The position numbers and the translations under genes are program-made. From Lachnospiraceae bacterium (lineage in GTDB: Bacteria; Bacillota; Clostridia; Lachnospirales; Lachnospiraceae), in NCBI GenBank assembly GCA_910574885.1, contig CAJTDD010000002.1, forward strand, positions 186,001-250,000: a DNA stretch of 64,000 nt, read 5' to 3'. This document shows positions 63,042-64,000 of the stretch, piece after piece (positions within the stretch are counted from its first letter, which is position 1; every line of letters starts with the position of its first letter). The notes under the pieces were generated by a model. It was not told where the DNA came from and did not search any database. It saw only the letters and a list, made by a program, of their open reading frames with translations.

Positions 63042-64000
63042 GGCGCGCCTCCTTTTCCGGATAGAAACAGCGTACGAGGTGATTGCCCTCCACCTGCTCT
63101 AATGCCGGTTCTTCTTCTAAGCATCTGTCGGTAGCATACTTACAGCGGGGCGCAAACTTACATCCCTTAGGAAGATCCAGCGGATGAGGTACGGCTCCCG
63201 GAATTGCCTCAAGCCTCGTTCCCACCGGCGTATCCAGGCGCGGGATAGAAGTCATTAAACCTTCCGTGTAAGGATGTGAATATCCATTGTCCCTTGCAAA
63301 TACCACTTGCGCCGGACACATCTCCACAACCTGCCCGCAGTACATAACCGCCACGCTGTCCGCCATCTCATTGATAACGCCAAGATCATGAGTGATGAAA
63401 AGGATAGATGTTCCTTTCTCACGTTTCAGTTCATTCATCAGATGCAAAATCTGTGCCTGGATGGTAACGTCAAGCGCCGTGGTCGGCTCGTCTGCAATCA
63501 GCAGGCTCGGCTCACACGCAAGCGCCATCGCAATCATGACACGCTGGCGCATACCGCCGGAGAGCTGATGTGGGAACTGTTTCATGATCGATTCAGCATT
63601 GGGAATCTTAACCGACTTCAGCATCTCAAGGGATTTTTTGCTCGCTTCCTCTTTCGATATCTTCTGGTGAGTCAGATAAACTTCATTCAACTGTTTCTCA
63701 ATCGTATACACCGGGTTCAGGCTCGTCATCGGCTCCTGGAAGATTACGGAAATCTCGTTTCCACGAATCTGATACATGTCGTTAATCGTACACTCTGCCA
63801 GATCGCGCCCCTTGAATGTAATCTTTCCGCTGTCAATGTATCCGTTGCCGTCAAGCAATTTCAGAATACTCATGGCAGAAACACTCTTACCGCTTCCGGA
63901 CTCTCCAACGATTCCAAGGGTCTTACCGGCTTCCACCTGATAGGACACACCGTTTACGGCTTTTACGATTCCTTTTTTCGTCTTAAAAAATGTATGTAAA
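63031..64000 (-). CDS. oppD: Oligopeptide ABC transporter ATPase OppD, 5' end outside window
   Basis: The frame is open to the window edge, so the N-terminus is missing by a few residues; the visible start reads [20 protein letters not shown]. Walker A is [20 protein letters not shown]-loop [15 protein letters not shown], signature [15 protein letters not shown] and Walker [15 protein letters not shown]. The C-terminal oligopeptide-transporter extension has the Cys cluster ([15 protein letters not shown]). It lacks the insertion seen in the partner OppF. Permease and binding-protein genes presumably lie beyond the edge. Confidence 0.92.
   Translation of the reverse strand, partial: LHTFFKTKKGIVKAVNGVSYQVEAGKTLGIVGESGSGKSVSAMSILKLLDGNGYIDSGKITFKGRDLAECTINDMYQIRGNEISVIFQEPMTSLNPVYTIEKQLNEVYLTHQKISKEEASKKSLEMLKSVKIPNAESIMKQFPHQLSGGMRQRVMIAMALACEPSLLIADEPTTALDVTIQAQILHLMNELKREKGTSILFITHDLGVINEMADSVAVMYCGQVVEMCPAQVVFARDNGYSHPYTEGLMTSIPRLDTPVGTRLEAIPGAVPHPLDLPKGCKFAPRCKYATDRCLEEEPALEQVEGNHLVRCFYPEKEARHAK

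Overview
The window looks like chromosomal DNA of a spore-forming, gut-type Clostridia, most likely a Lachnospiraceae member. The grounds are SpoVG and SpmB, a GlgC/GlgD pair, a T-box on a tRNA synthetase gene, strong AGGAGG-type ribosome binding sites, many TTG/GTG starts, a Firmicutes-style type IV pilus operon and GLUG-type repeats. I could not compare it with any database, so genus is not assigned. No tRNA, rRNA, CRISPR array, intact transposase or intact prophage was recognised.

Layout. 1-2.8 kb: the 5' part of a secreted Ig-like surface protein and a low-complexity membrane protein. 2.8-12 kb: housekeeping genes: spmB with a sigma-E-like promoter, T-box-controlled proS, a CaCA exchanger, an RluA-family enzyme, spoVG, glgCD and murC. 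12-22.4 kb: a DnaD-like/DnaI-like/PRPP synthetase operon preceded by three DnaA-box-like 9-mers, then, on the opposite strand, asnS, a VanR/VanS-like pair and a YhaO/YhaN-like nuclease pair, with a VanZ-like gene upstream. 22.5-28.4 kb: a quaternary-amine-type (OpuC-like) ABC transporter operon ending in a DUF169-UroD fusion; its likely promoter contains a G11 tract. 28.5-34.5 kb: small and accessory genes (CapA-like, WYL regulator, alcohol dehydrogenase, PD-(D/E)XK protein with heptad repeats).

34.5-55.4 kb: one long minus-strand type IV pilus operon in the order pilT, a 3,360-residue prepilin-like giant protein, three pseudopilins, major pilin, a small pseudopilin, pilD, pilC, a pilM-pilN fusion, pilO-like and pilB. 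The giant protein has a class III prepilin N-terminus joined to roughly 38 GLUG-type repeats and beta-rich domains. I infer that it is a tip adhesin built into the pilus.

55.4-58.7 kb: an AT-rich RiPP island with a Cys-rich 48-residue precursor, a shortened radical SAM/SPASM maturase with no ordinary start codon, an ABC exporter and a serine-recombinase C-terminal remnant. 58.7-64 kb: a LytTR regulator, an M3 oligoendopeptidase and an oligopeptide ABC transporter cut by the window end.

Two families of non-coding elements stand out. The first is a ~235-bp giant palindrome present twice (15497-15729 and 41236-41472). Its ~115-nt core is conserved and carries compensatory base changes, and its 34-bp arms pair with each other but are unrelated in sequence between copies. 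The second is a 64-bp structured repeat: tandem arrays at 5096-5415 (between the proS T-box and its coding sequence) and 31391-31556, a single diverged copy at 44073-44140 in the pilus operon, and a 30-bp piece inside the 3' end of the yhaN-like gene.
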